A DNA stretch of 33,828 bases from Acidimicrobiaceae bacterium (GTDB taxonomy: Bacteria > Actinomycetota > Acidimicrobiia > Acidimicrobiales > RAAP-2), in contig JABEUR010000078.1 of the NCBI GenBank assembly GCA_013044405.1, forward strand, positions 1 through 33,828, given 5' to 3'. The stretch's first letter is position 1; every line of letters begins with the position of its first letter. The notes below the pieces were generated by a model. The model did no database searches and was not told the DNA's origin. It worked only from the letters and a program-made list of their open reading frames with translations. Both the position numbers and the translations under genes were made by a program. Shown here piece by piece: positions 8,382-16,331 of the stretch.

Positions 8382-9253
8382 TGCGAATCGCGTTCCTCGG
8401 CACTCCCGCAGCCGCAGTGCCCGCCCTGCGCGCGTTGGTGGGGGCCGGACACGACGTTGCCGTGGTGATCACCCGTCCCGACCGCCGACGAGGTCGCGGA
8501 CCGGACGTGGTGGCCAGTCCGGTGAAGCGGGCCGCGCTCGATTTGGGGCTGCGCGTCGAGCATTCCTTGAGCGCCATCGAGGGCTCCGAGGCGGAGCGTG
8601 GCGTCGTCGTCGCCTATGGCGCAATCATCCCTTCGACGTTGCTCGATCAAGTACCGATGCTCAATGTTCATTTTTCGCTGCTTCCGCGCTGGCGTGGCGC
8701 GGCGCCGGTGGAGCGGGCCATCCTCGCCGGAGACTACGAGACCGGCGTCTGTGTCATGAGCCTCGAGCCTGAGCTCGATACTGGACCCATCCACCTCGCG
8801 CTGCGTACCGACGTCGCGCAAAAGACAGCGAGCGAGCTCACCGATGAGCTGGCCACCATGGGGGCTACGGCCATCGTCCAGGTGTTGGACTCTCGTGACT
8901 TGCTCGCCAACCCCAGGGCCCAATCGGGGGAAGTCACCTACGCCGAGAAATTGACCAAGGAGTCGTTTCACCTTCAACCGCGAATGACCACGCAGGAACT
9001 CTCGCGCACGGTCCGACTGGGTCGAGCCTTCACCTTCATCGAGCAACGCCGTCTGCGCGTGGACACGGTGGGGCTGAGCCGCAATTCGCTCCGCGCCGGA
9101 GAGGTCGCGATGATTGATGGCGACATCCTGATGGGATGTGCTGACGGCGCGGTCGTGCTTGGCCGGGTCCAACCCGAAGGATCACGACCGATGTCGGCAT
9201 TGGCGTGGTGGGGTGGGGCGAGGTTCTCGTCGAACTCTCCACGCTGGACGTAA
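8381..9253 (+). CDS. fmt: Methionyl-tRNA formyltransferase (290 aa)
   Basis: It formylates initiator Met-tRNA using 10-formyltetrahydrofolate. The N-terminal domain shows MRIAFLGTPAAAVPALRAL, VVAYGAIIP, the catalytic loop NVHFSLLPRWRGAAP and LEPELDTGPI; the C-terminal part is the short oligonucleotide-binding-like domain. Two adjacent starts are possible: GTG 8378 (track) and ATG 8381. I chose ATG because TGATG coupling with def is typical and MRIAFLGTP begins the family. In M. tuberculosis an rRNA methylase (fmu) lies between fmt and rpe; it is missing here. Confidence 0.95.
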   Translation: MRIAFLGTPAAAVPALRALVGAGHDVAVVITRPDRRRGRGPDVVASPVKRAALDLGLRVEHSLSAIEGSEAERGVVVAYGAIIPSTLLDQVPMLNVHFSLLPRWRGAAPVERAILAGDYETGVCVMSLEPELDTGPIHLALRTDVAQKTASELTDELATMGATAIVQVLDSRDLLANPRAQSGEVTYAEKLTKESFHLQPRMTTQELSRTVRLGRAFTFIEQRRLRVDTVGLSRNSLRAGEVAMIDGDILMGCADGAVVLGRVQPEGSRPMSALAWWGGARFSSNSPRWT

Positions 9254-9270
9254 TGGCCCGTTCGACGCCC

Positions 9271-9276
9271 TAGGCT
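9271..9276 (+). promoter_or_regulatory. Putative -10 box (TAGGCT) for leaderless rpe transcript
   Basis: TAGGCT lies 7 nt before the GTG start of rpe in the short fmt-rpe gap and no Shine-Dalgarno is visible, so transcription of rpe and the rib genes probably begins at the start codon. Confidence 0.5.
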
Positions 9277-9283
9277 TAAGGCC

Positions 9284-9973
9284 GTGACGATGGTCGATGC
9301 CGGTCCTTTCGGTGCTCTTCGGATTGCCCCCTCCATTCTGGCCGCCGATTTTGGCGCCCTCGCCCGAGAGGTGGAACGGATCGACGCCGAGACCGATTGG
9401 CTGCACATCGACGTGATGGACGGACACTTTGTTCCCAATGTGTCCATTGGGCCACCGGTGGTCAAGTCCCTACGTCCCTACAGTGCCCGATTCTTCGACT
9501 GTCACCTCATGATGAGCGATCCCGGCCGCTATCTCGAGGCCTTTCGAAGCGCCGGAGCCAACGGCTGCACGGTGCACGTCGAAGTGGGCGGGACCGAGGG
9601 GCTGATCGCGGACGCTCGCGCACTGGGACTGCGCGTGGGTTTGGCTGCGAACCCAGATACTCCCTTCGAGCGCGTTGCGCCGTTCCTCGGCGATATCGAC
9701 CTGCTGCTACTCATGACCGTGTTCCCGGGTTTCGGTGGACAGTCGTTCATGGCCGCAGTCTTGGAGAAGGTGAGTCAAGCGCGCGCTGAGGTCGACCGGG
9801 CAGGTCTGGAACTCGACGTCGAAGTCGACGGTGGTATTGACGAATCGACCGCCCCGTTGGCCGTTGGCGCCGGAGCCAACGTTTTGGTTGCGGGGTCGGC
9901 CATCTTCTCGCGCGCCGACCCCCTGGTCGCCGCTCGGACCCTTCGCGCCGCCGCCCTCGGCGCACGAGAATGA
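9284..9973 (+). CDS. rpe: Ribulose-phosphate 3-epimerase (229 aa)
   Basis: It interconverts ribulose 5-phosphate and xylulose 5-phosphate in the pentose phosphate pathway; ribulose 5-phosphate is also the substrate of RibB encoded two genes downstream. A TIM barrel is evident with the catalytic and metal motifs IAPSILAADF, HIDVMDGHFVPN, DCHLMM, MTVFPGFGGQ and VDGGI. The first about 10 residues precede the conserved region. A second possible start is the ATG at 9290. The stop overlaps the ribD start (ATGA). Confidence 0.96.
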   Translation: MTMVDAGPFGALRIAPSILAADFGALAREVERIDAETDWLHIDVMDGHFVPNVSIGPPVVKSLRPYSARFFDCHLMMSDPGRYLEAFRSAGANGCTVHVEVGGTEGLIADARALGLRVGLAANPDTPFERVAPFLGDIDLLLLMTVFPGFGGQSFMAAVLEKVSQARAEVDRAGLELDVEVDGGIDESTAPLAVGAGANVLVAGSAIFSRADPLVAARTLRAAALGARE

Positions 9974-10965
9974 AGTTCTCTGACGCTGAACTGATGACCA
10001 TGGCCATCGCGGCGGGGGAGAAGGCGCGCCTGCACGCTCCGCCCAACCCTTGGGTCGGTGCGCTCGTGGTGAGCGATCAGGGTGTGGTGATCAGCGAGGG
10101 ACGCACGCAGGCTCCGGGGGAGTCCCACGCCGAGGTCGAGGCACTGAGACGGGCGGGACCAGCCGCTCGAGGTGCCACGCTGGTGGTCACCCTTGAACCG
10201 TGCAGTCACGTGGGAAGAACGGGACCATGTAGTCAAGCCATCATCGAGGCGGGGGTGGCCAAGGTAGTCGTCGGTACGCTCGATCCCGATATTCGGGTGA
10301 ATGGTCGAGGTATCGAGATCCTGCGTGAGGCGGGTATCGAGGTGCAACTTGGTGTCGAGGAGGAAGCGGTACGAGACCAGTTGGCGGCCTATCTCTGGCA
10401 GCGAACGACCGGTCGTCCCTACGTCGTGGCGAAGGTCGCGAGTACGTTGGACGGAATCGTCGCGATGTCTGATGGCACGAGCCAGTGGATCACGTCGGAA
10501 GCGGCACGTCGAGACGCACATGTTCTGCGCGCTCAGAGCCAGGCGATAGTGGTCGGTGCCGGCACCGTGCGCAGTGACGACCCGTCGCTCACCGCGCGTC
10601 TCGGCGACATCGTCGTCGAGCCCCTGCGCGTGGTGCTTGGGCGCGCCCCGCTCGTCGCGCGAGTGCGACCTTGTCTCGAACTCTCCGGCGGGCTCGAGGA
10701 CGTCATCGCAGCGTTGGCCGAGCGTGGTGTGCTCCAGATCCTCGTCGAGGGTGGCCCCACGACCACCAGTTCCTTCTTCGCCGCTGGACTCGTCAACCAC
10801 GTCGCCTGGTACGTTGCGCCAGCATTTGGTGGTGCGCGCCACTCCAAAGGGGCCCTGTGCGAGCTCGAAACCTCGACCATGAGTGAACTGCGTCGTGGTC
10901 GAGTGGTCGACGTACGCAGAATCGGCGAAGATGTACGAGTAGACGTGGAGGTCTTATGGCGCTAG
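9970..10965 (+). CDS. ribD: Bifunctional riboflavin biosynthesis protein RibD (331 aa)
   Basis: It performs two riboflavin steps: deamination of the pyrimidinone and NADPH reduction of its ribose side chain. The N-terminal deaminase has the zinc motif HAEVEAL followed by [14 protein letters not shown] (about residues 50-85). The C-terminal reductase (about 145-331) shows [30 protein letters not shown] and [12 protein letters not shown]. It is slightly shorter than E. coli RibD (about 367 aa). It overlaps rpe by four bases and ends ten bases after the ATG of ribBA, giving tight coupling. Confidence 0.95.
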   Translation: MKFSDAELMTMAIAAGEKARLHAPPNPWVGALVVSDQGVVISEGRTQAPGESHAEVEALRRAGPAARGATLVVTLEPCSHVGRTGPCSQAIIEAGVAKVVVGTLDPDIRVNGRGIEILREAGIEVQLGVEEEAVRDQLAAYLWQRTTGRPYVVAKVASTLDGIVAMSDGTSQWITSEAARRDAHVLRAQSQAIVVGAGTVRSDDPSLTARLGDIVVEPLRVVLGRAPLVARVRPCLELSGGLEDVIAALAERGVLQILVEGGPTTTSSFFAAGLVNHVAWYVAPAFGGARHSKGALCELETSTMSELRRGRVVDVRRIGEDVRVDVEVLWR

Positions 10966-12176
10966 CGAGTATTGAAGAGGCGATCGAGCAGTTGCGCCGT
11001 GGCGGCATGGTCGTGGTCGTGGATGACGAAGACCGCGAGAACGAGGGAGATCTCATCATGTCCGCCGAAGACGTCACGCCCGAGAGCATGGCCTTCTTCC
11101 TCGAACACACCTCGGGAGTGTTCTGCGTGCCGCTCGAAACTGCCCGGGCCGATGAACTGGATCTGCCATTGATGGTCGTGGCCAATACCGAGGCGCAACG
11201 TACCGCCTTCACGGTGACGGTCGACTACCGCCACGGCACGACGACCGGCATCTCGGCTCACGACCGAGCCACCACCGTGCGGGCCCTGATCGACCCGGCG
11301 ACCCGGCCCACCGACCTGAGCCGTCCTGGTCATATCTTCCCCTTACGCTATCGACCAGGCGGCGTGCTCAAGCGCGCGGGCCACACCGAGGCGACCGTCG
11401 ACCTGTGTCGACTGGCGGGTAAGTATCCCTCGGGCGTCCTGTGCGAGATCGTGACCGAAGACAAGTCGGATATGGCGCGCCTGCCCGAATTGGAGCGCTT
11501 TGCCGCCAGGCACGCCCTTCCACTCGTGTCGATTGCCGACCTCATCCGATATCGACGCCATCACGAGAAGCTGGTTCGACGCATTGCCGAGGCCTCACTG
11601 CCCACGGAGCACGGCCAGTTCCAGGCGTATGTCTTTGAAAGTGTGCTCGATTCCGAGCAGCACATGGCACTCGTCTATGGCGATATTGAGAACGCCGGAG
11701 ACGTCCTCGTGCGCGTTCACTCCGAATGCCTCACCGGAGACGTGTTCGGATCCATGCGCTGTGATTGTGGCCCACAACTCGAGACCGCTCTGGCCAAGGT
11801 CGCTGCCGAGGGGGCTGGCGTCGTGGTCTACCTTCGTGGTCACGAGGGACGCGGTATTGGCCTGGGTCACAAGATCCGCGCGTACGCGCTCCAAGAGGAT
11901 GGCCGTGACACCGTTGACGCCAATCTGGAGTTGGGCTTGCCGGTGGACTCACGAGAATATGGCATCGGGGCTCAAATTCTCGTCGATCTCGGAGTGACCT
12001 CCATGCGTCTGATGACCAATAATCCCAGCAAGTACGGAGGGCTCGAGGGTTTCGGGCTCAATATCGTTGAACGCGTGCCGCTCGAGAGCAGTCCGACAGC
12101 GTTCAACATCGACTACCTTCGAACCAAACGCGAGCGTCTCGGCCACCTTCTGGGGGGACTCGATGACGTCCAGTGA
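10956..12176 (+). CDS. ribBA: Bifunctional DHBP synthase / GTP cyclohydrolase II (406 aa)
   Basis: It feeds both branches of riboflavin synthesis. The RibB half (about 1-200) turns ribulose 5-phosphate into dihydroxybutanone phosphate and shows [20 protein letters not shown] and [11 protein letters not shown]. The RibA half (about 205-406) opens GTP and has the zinc cysteines in [17 protein letters not shown], the catalytic [12 protein letters not shown] and MTNNPSK. Both halves keep their key residues. The stop lies inside the ribH start region (14-base overlap). Riboflavin synthase (ribE), which usually sits between ribD and ribBA in actinobacteria, is absent. Confidence 0.97.
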   Translation: MALASIEEAIEQLRRGGMVVVVDDEDRENEGDLIMSAEDVTPESMAFFLEHTSGVFCVPLETARADELDLPLMVVANTEAQRTAFTVTVDYRHGTTTGISAHDRATTVRALIDPATRPTDLSRPGHIFPLRYRPGGVLKRAGHTEATVDLCRLAGKYPSGVLCEIVTEDKSDMARLPELERFAARHALPLVSIADLIRYRRHHEKLVRRIAEASLPTEHGQFQAYVFESVLDSEQHMALVYGDIENAGDVLVRVHSECLTGDVFGSMRCDCGPQLETALAKVAAEGAGVVVYLRGHEGRGIGLGHKIRAYALQEDGRDTVDANLELGLPVDSREYGIGAQILVDLGVTSMRLMTNNPSKYGGLEGFGLNIVERVPLESSPTAFNIDYLRTKRERLGHLLGGLDDVQ

Positions 12177-12702
12177 CGAGACGGCCTTCGATCCCGAAGT
12201 GGCTAGAGTGCTTCGGACTCGAGTTGGAGAATATCTCGAGGGTCAGGTGTTCGGCCGCGGACTGCGTATCGCCATCGTCTGTGCTCGATTCAACGGTGGG
12301 ATCACCAATCGACTCCTGCAAGGCACGCTCGATGCACTCTTCGAATCCGGGGTTGATCGAGCAGACGTGTCCATCGGATGGGTCCCCGGGGCGTTCGAAG
12401 TCCCCCTACTGGCCCTGGCCTACGCCGATGCGGTGAGGCCATTCGATGCGGTCATCACGCTTGGAGCGGTGATCCGCGGTGACACCGGGCACTATGAAGT
12501 GGTGGCCGGAGAGTGCGCCCGCGGCGTGCAAGACGTGCAGTTGAGCACACGTGTCCCCGTCGTCTTTGGAGTCTTGACGACCAATACGGTGCAACAGGCG
12601 CTCGATCGCTCTCGGCCAGACTCTTCCAACAAGGGTCGCGAGGCGGCCTTGACCGCACTGGAGATGGCCAACGTGTTGCGCCAAGGTTCGTTGGCTGGCT
12701 GA
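12163..12702 (+). CDS. ribH: 6,7-dimethyl-8-ribityllumazine synthase (179 aa)
   Basis: It condenses dihydroxybutanone phosphate with the ribitylamino pyrimidine, the penultimate riboflavin step. Family motifs are [18 protein letters not shown], the active-site loop [12 protein letters not shown] with its catalytic His, and [15 protein letters not shown]. The track start at 12067 runs back through ribBA; ATG 12163 is preceded by GGGGGGA and fits better. Even so the protein has about 25 residues more at its N-terminus than the usual 155-160, so a later start (GTG 12199) is conceivable. The stop and the next ATG share a base (TGATG). Confidence 0.94.
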   Translation: MTSSDETAFDPEVARVLRTRVGEYLEGQVFGRGLRIAIVCARFNGGITNRLLQGTLDALFESGVDRADVSIGWVPGAFEVPLLALAYADAVRPFDAVITLGAVIRGDTGHYEVVAGECARGVQDVQLSTRVPVVFGVLTTNTVQQALDRSRPDSSNKGREAALTALEMANVLRQGSLAG

Positions 12703-12911
12703 TGCAGGTCGAGGGGATCGTCGAGACGTTCGACGAGTATCGAGGAGACGGATTCCTCGTCAGTGACACCGGTGAGCGATTGTACTTTCATTGTGTCTCG
12801 ATCGCTGACGGCTCGCGCAACATCCCCGTGGGAGTACGGGCGAACGGTGAGCGCTCCGTTGGGCGAGTTGGGCGAGATGAGGTGGTCCGCCTTCAATATG
12901 CCCAAGATTGA
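12702..12911 (+). CDS. Small cold-shock-domain-like protein (69 aa)
   Basis: The track shows this frame only as part of a longer read-through from 12513; the real start is most likely ATG 12702, which shares a base with the ribH stop. The pattern GIVETFDEYRGDGFLVSD followed by LYFHCVSIADGSR resembles a cold-shock/OB fold, where a G-xV-x-FD-xx-RG-x-G strand pair is followed by a FHCxxI strand like the FHxxxI RNA-binding motif. I recall similar proteins in actinobacteria, but this is pattern recognition without a search. Nucleic-acid binding is the likely role; a link to riboflavin is suggested only by position. Confidence 0.65.
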   Translation: MQVEGIVETFDEYRGDGFLVSDTGERLYFHCVSIADGSRNIPVGVRANGERSVGRVGRDEVVRLQYAQD

Positions 12912-12946
12912 CGACCGGCCCAGCTGCTTTGCTGCGCAGGGGTCAA
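12908..12946 (+). terminator. Imperfect hairpin between convergent genes, possible bidirectional terminator
   Basis: TTGAC at 12908 pairs with GTCAA at 12942, and an inner CAGC/GCTG stem closes a TGCTTT loop, with unpaired stretches between the two stems. The stop codons of both convergent genes sit in the outer arms. There is no U-rich tail on either strand, so termination is only a guess. Confidence 0.3.
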
Positions 12947-13593
12947 TTCAGGTGGAAGCGTGAATGCGAGGTCGTTGAACCCGTGCCCCCGGATGGGACC
13001 CGGCGCTTGGACGGTCGTGCGCCAAGCGCGATGAGTTCCGCGCTGCGCTGCATGGTCGCCTGGGCGATGGCGATCTTCAGGTTGGCTCGAGCGGTGACGA
13101 TCTCGGCCGAGTTGGTCGAAGCGGCGACTTCGGCTTGAAACGTGACGCGCTGCGCGTCCACGGTATCGGCGTAGTCCTGGTTGATCGCCTGACGCTCCAG
13201 GTTGTATTCGCTCAAATTGAGCGGACCGACCACCGGTGGTCCGGCTCCGAGATCGGCCAGAGCCGAAGTCTCCAAGGCGTCGGCGGTGGCCACCGCCGAG
13301 AGCAGCGTCGCTCGTGCCCCAGCCCGGGCTGCATCAGAGTGGGAGTGATTGACGGCGAAGTAGAAGGACATCTTGGCCGAATTCACCGCTTGCTTGTAGG
13401 TGATACGTATCTGGTGGCGATGGGAGATGTAGGCACTTTCGGCGTTAATCCAGCCCGCGGCGGAGTTGTTGGGAGCGTTGAAGGTCGTGGTCGGTCCCGA
13501 TTGTGAATCTGCGAAGGCCGAAGCAGGTACGCCCAGGGCCGCCGATCCGCACATGGCGCACACCAACGCCACCTTCGCCACCAGCGCGCGCAT
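12943..13593 (-). CDS. Secreted alanine-rich helical protein with internal duplication, unknown function (216 aa)
   Basis: I do not recognise a named family. Residues 1-28 form a clear signal peptide (MRALVAKVALVCAM..., ending ASAFA before DSQ). The mature part is Ala-rich and mostly helical. Two 55-residue segments (about 62-116 and 137-191) align without gaps with 17 identities, so the protein arose by duplication. The tail is Ser/Gly/Arg-rich. There is no lipobox and no later membrane segment, so it is exported or cell-wall associated. The start at 13593 has AAAGGAG 5 nt upstream; the track's longer version from 13668 would hide the signal peptide. It diverges from a two-component system and shares a repeated operator with it. 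Confidence 0.8.
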   Translation of the reverse strand: MRALVAKVALVCAMCGSAALGVPASAFADSQSGPTTTFNAPNNSAAGWINAESAYISHRHQIRITYKQAVNSAKMSFYFAVNHSHSDAARAGARATLLSAVATADALETSALADLGAGPPVVGPLNLSEYNLERQAINQDYADTVDAQRVTFQAEVAASTNSAEIVTARANLKIAIAQATMQRSAELIALGARPSKRRVPSGGTGSTTSHSRFHLN

Positions 13594-13621
13594 CGACGCT
13601 CCTTTCAACACTCCGGCTACG

Positions 13622-13627
13622 AGCGTA
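13622..13627 (-). promoter_or_regulatory. Putative -10 box (TACGCT) for the secreted-protein gene
   Basis: On the minus strand TACGCT lies about 28 nt before the ATG, leaving a short leader that contains the ribosome site. The expected -35 position falls inside the PhoP-like repeat array and has no good consensus (AGCAAA), as expected for an activator-dependent promoter. Confidence 0.4.
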
Positions 13628-13636
13628 ATTTCAGAC

Positions 13637-13687
13637 TCTGTGATTTTGCTGTGAGCCGACTGTTGCACACCTGTGAATCACTGGTGA
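13637..13687. promoter_or_regulatory. Five 7-bp units at 11-bp period, PhoP-box-like operator array
   Basis: On the plus strand the units are TCTGTGA, GCTGTGA, ACTGTTG, CCTGTGA and CTGGTGA, starting at 13637, 13648, 13659, 13670 and 13681, each separated by 4 bp. On the minus strand one unit is TCACAGC exactly and two differ by one base; the outermost (TCACCAG) and the middle one (CAACAGT) are weaker. Tandem 7-bp direct repeats with 4-bp spacers are the binding pattern I recall for M. tuberculosis PhoP (TCACAGC-N4-TCACAGC), and 11-bp periods are general for OmpR/PhoB dimers. The array lies between an OmpR-type regulator gene and a divergent secreted-protein gene. Confidence 0.72.
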
Positions 13688-13735
13688 AAGCCTAATTCCC
13701 AGAGTCATCTCGGGCGTGGACGATACGCTCGCTCC

Positions 13736-13744
13736 AGGAGGTGA
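13736..13744 (+). promoter_or_regulatory. Strong Shine-Dalgarno deciding the response-regulator start
   Basis: AGGAGGTGA is complementary to the 16S rRNA tail and ends 4 nt before GTG 13749. It rules against the longer track start at GTG 13716. A TACGCT hexamer at 13724-13729 could be the -10 of this gene. Confidence 0.7.
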
Positions 13745-13748
13745 AGGT

Positions 13749-14438
13749 GTGGCCAAGATATTGATAGTGGACGACGAACCGGGCGTGCGCGACCTATTGC
13801 AGGACGCTTTGGAGTCCGCGGGTTACCAGACCGAGATGGCCTCGAACGGTGCCGAGGCGCTGGACCAGCTTCGCCGGCTCAACGCAGACTTGTGCATCGT
13901 GGACATCAACATGCCACTCATGAACGGCTTCGAATTCCTCGAGAAGTTGCGTCAGTACGACACCCAGACGCCGGTGCTGATGCTCTCGGCGCGCGATACG
14001 CCTGACGACGTCGCTCGCGGACTTCGATATGGCGCCGACGACTACGTGCGAAAGCCCTTCGGGATCGAAGAGCTGCTCTTGCGAACCTCGGCGATCCTTC
14101 GACGCACCGGAATCGACTCGAGTGGCGACCTGATCTTGATCGCCGGGCCGATCGAGATGAACGTCGATCGACACGAGCTGAGGGTCGAAGAGCGTGAGGT
14201 TGAACTCTCGGCCACCGAGTTTCGACTGCTCGAGGTGCTCCTGGAACGCAAGGACCGCCTGGTCACCAGGGAGCAATTGCTGCGCGAGGTGTGGAACATT
14301 GACTTCGACTCCGAGACCTCGGTGCTGGACACTTACATCTCGTACTTGCGCAAGAAGATCCACTCGAGTGATTTCGCACCCATCACCACAGTTCGAGGTG
14401 TCGGTTTCAAGTTGGTGAGTCCCGTCGGGGATCAGTGA
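13749..14438 (+). CDS. OmpR/PhoP-family response regulator (229 aa)
   Basis: The receiver domain (residues 1-120) has the acidic pair in ILIVDDEPG, the phosphorylated Asp52 in CIVDINMP, the MLSARD switch region and the YVRKPF lysine. The C-terminal winged helix (about 130-229) includes LSATEFRLLEVLLE, the recognition helix segment VLDTYISYLRKKI and the closing wing TTVRGVGFKL. This is the OmpR class, which binds tandem direct repeats; five such repeats lie just upstream, suggesting autoregulation. GTG 13749 is preferred because of the Shine-Dalgarno before it. The stop overlaps the kinase start as GTGA. PhoP is my best analogy, but MprA/PrrA-type relatives cannot be excluded from sequence alone. 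Confidence 0.92.
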   Translation: MAKILIVDDEPGVRDLLQDALESAGYQTEMASNGAEALDQLRRLNADLCIVDINMPLMNGFEFLEKLRQYDTQTPVLMLSARDTPDDVARGLRYGADDYVRKPFGIEELLLRTSAILRRTGIDSSGDLILIAGPIEMNVDRHELRVEEREVELSATEFRLLEVLLERKDRLVTREQLLREVWNIDFDSETSVLDTYISYLRKKIHSSDFAPITTVRGVGFKLVSPVGDQ

Positions 14439-15823
14439 AATTAGTCACCCGGCTCACGATCCTGCTCACTGCCCTCACCGTGCTGCTGGTCGCTGGTATT
14501 GGGTGGTTCGCCGTCAACCAGAGCACCCGCTCGCAATACTCCCGTCTGGATACTTCGATCAATTCAGTCGTGGCCAGCGGAACAGGTCACCCAAACACCG
14601 CGTTGAGTGACGCCCTCAATATCGTCCAACAGCAGAGTTACGACCTCACCCTCGAAGTCGTCGATCCCAACGGCAGCGTCACCCAAGTCAGCACCGGCAC
14701 GGTCGTGCCAAAGCGCGTCCCGACTATCTCCGATGCGCTGAATAGCTTGCGCAACGTGCGCAGCTTGCCAGACCTTCCCGGCTTCCACGTGCGATCGCTG
14801 TACGTGGGAGGCGGGGCGTATCTGGTGGTCATTGGATCGACCAACCAAATCGACCAATCCAGCCGGAGACTCGCGTTCGACCTGGTATTGGTCGGGGTGC
14901 TCGCCACCGCGCTGATGATGTTCCTCGTGCGCCTCTTCACCCGACGCGACCTGCAGACGATGGAACGTCTGATCCACTACGCCAGTGCCGTTGCCGGTGG
15001 TCACGACGAGGGCCCGATCCCGCCGAGTCTAGGTAGCAGTGACGTTAGACAGTTGCAGGCTGCCTTAGCGATCATGGTGGCGGCCCTGCACGAGAGGATC
15101 TCCATCGAGTCGAGGAGTGTTGAGGCAATGCAGATGTTCATCGGTGACGCCTCGCACGAACTGCGCACCCCCTTGACGGTGATCAAGGGGTACAACCAAC
15201 TCTTGGCCAACCCGTCGATGAGCGAAGAGCAGCGGGTCAGAGCCATCGAACGCATGCGCCGCGAGATAGAGCGTATGGAGTCGCTCATCACCGACCTCCT
15301 GCTCGCGGCCGAACTTCGTGAGGCGCCACAGAACTTCGACCAGATCATCGACCTCAGCCTGTTGGTCGCGACCAGAACGGACGAATTCAGCAACGACCAT
15401 CCCGAGAGGACCGTAGCGATTTCGGTCGCGGCGGACCTCGAGGTTCGCGGTCGCGAGGATCTCCTGGACCGTCTGCTCACGAATGCGTTTGGCAATATTG
15501 CCCGCCATACCGAAGCCCATTTGCCCGTGCGCGTCAGCGCGACGAGAGATGAGCATTGGGTGTACTTGCGTATTGAGGACGGCGGTAAGGGTCTGCCGGC
15601 CTACGGTCTTCGACCACAGCGATTTGGTCGATTCGACGTCTCGCGATCGCGCGAGACGGGCGGATCAGGTCTGGGCATGAGCATCATGGCAGATATTGTT
15701 GAAGCATTCGGCGGTACTTTCGTCACCTCAAAAAGCGATTTAGGCGGACTGGCGCTGAGTTTCACCTTCCCCGTTGGCGTCGCACGAACTGGGGGGAGTC
15801 ACGAGGTCGTTGTACCGGCTTGA
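14435..15823 (+). CDS. Membrane sensor histidine kinase (462 aa)
   Basis: This is the cognate partner of the upstream regulator, translated through a GTGA overlap. Layout: TM1 about residues 5-27 (LTILLTALTVLLVAGIGWF), an extracytoplasmic sensor about 28-148, TM2 about 149-168 (LVLVGVLATALMMFLV), a HAMP-like linker, the dimerisation helix with the phosphorylated His241 in FIGDASHELRTPLTVIKGY, then the ATPase with N box (LLTNAFGNIARHT), G1 (EDGGKGL), F box (RFGRFD) and G2 (GGSGLGMSI). All catalytic boxes are present, although G1 is DGGKG rather than DxGPG. The signal sensed is unknown. The 3' end overlaps the convergent DUF1844-like gene by 25 bases. Confidence 0.93.
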   Translation: MKLVTRLTILLTALTVLLVAGIGWFAVNQSTRSQYSRLDTSINSVVASGTGHPNTALSDALNIVQQQSYDLTLEVVDPNGSVTQVSTGTVVPKRVPTISDALNSLRNVRSLPDLPGFHVRSLYVGGGAYLVVIGSTNQIDQSSRRLAFDLVLVGVLATALMMFLVRLFTRRDLQTMERLIHYASAVAGGHDEGPIPPSLGSSDVRQLQAALAIMVAALHERISIESRSVEAMQMFIGDASHELRTPLTVIKGYNQLLANPSMSEEQRVRAIERMRREIERMESLITDLLLAAELREAPQNFDQIIDLSLLVATRTDEFSNDHPERTVAISVAADLEVRGREDLLDRLLTNAFGNIARHTEAHLPVRVSATRDEHWVYLRIEDGGKGLPAYGLRPQRFGRFDVSRSRETGGSGLGMSIMADIVEAFGGTFVTSKSDLGGLALSFTFPVGVARTGGSHEVVVPA

Positions 15824-16119
15824 CCGGAAGGACCGCTCGAAGCGCTTCGAACGTAGAGTTGTTGTACTTCTGCTAACGCGCTGCGATAGAGGTCGACGTG
15901 CTCACCGAGGCGTTCGCCGCCCGCCTGAAGCATCGCGGTGACGGTATCAATCACCAGTTGTGCTGCGCTCAGGTTGGGTGGCGTGGCTGCCAGATGGACC
16001 GCCGCAAGTTGAAGGAGGACGAAGAAATGATTCGCGAGCACCGTCTCGACCGGGGTCGTGCGCAAGTAGGCAATCTCTTCGGATTCGTTGATTGTGGAGT
16101 CTGGATCGTGTTCTGTCAC
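15799..16119 (-). CDS. DUF1844-like protein upstream of infC (106 aa)
   Basis: The pattern NHFFVLLQLAAVHL, then LSAAQLVIDTVTAMLQAGGERLGEH and a final LYRSALAEVQQLYV fits the small DUF1844 family (NLxxAxxxIDxLxxLxxK...L). Function is unknown; I recall it as a frequent neighbour of infC in actinobacteria. The track start at 16212 adds residues unlike the family. I choose GTG 16119 because a TACGTT hexamer lies exactly 6 nt upstream on the minus strand, the leaderless layout seen elsewhere here, and because it begins VTEHDPDSTINESEE, a typical acidic leader. No signal peptide or membrane segment is visible. Confidence 0.72.
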   Translation of the reverse strand: MTEHDPDSTINESEEIAYLRTTPVETVLANHFFVLLQLAAVHLAATPPNLSAAQLVIDTVTAMLQAGGERLGEHVDLYRSALAEVQQLYVRSASSGPSGQAGTTTS

Positions 16120-16125
16120 TCGAAC

Positions 16126-16131
16126 AACGTA
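16126..16131 (-). promoter_or_regulatory. Putative -10 box (TACGTT) for leaderless DUF1844-like gene
   Basis: On the minus strand TACGTT is followed by six bases and then GTG 16119, matching the mihF and def layout and supporting the shortened start. Confidence 0.5.
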
Positions 16132-16281
16132 GCGGCTCAAGCCACTGACGGCCCCCTTCCGCGCTCGTCGAAAGCAGGGGTCGGCTCTCAAAACGAGTAG
16201 GCGCCAGAACACGGTGCAGTGCCCGTTGACGCTTCAGCTGGGTGCGCAGTGGTCAAGGTGAGGATACTTCGCGCAGTCTGG

Positions 16282-16287
16282 TACACT
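16282..16287 (+). promoter_or_regulatory. Putative -10 box (TACACT) for the infC operon
   Basis: TACACT in the context TGGTACACTTTC is the best -10 match upstream of infC. I find no clear -35 at 16-19 bp spacing. Transcription from it would give a leader of about 130 nt. Confidence 0.35.
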
Positions 16288-16331
16288 TTCTGAGCAGTTC
16301 ACAGCAAGTGAGGTTGGCTACGCCAGCGTCC

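Noticed and set aside
9775-10842. 355-codon open frame on the minus strand opposite rpe/ribD
   Set aside because: It lies opposite well-conserved enzymes; its translation is low-complexity and Arg/His/Thr-rich without recognisable domains.
13716-13748. Longer response-regulator start at GTG 13716
   Set aside because: AGGAGGTGA is located for GTG 13749, and the extra 11 residues precede the conserved receiver start.
16299-16305. Isolated TCACAGC in the infC leader
   Set aside because: It has no second unit at 11 bp, and lies downstream of the putative -10; a single 7-mer is expected by chance.
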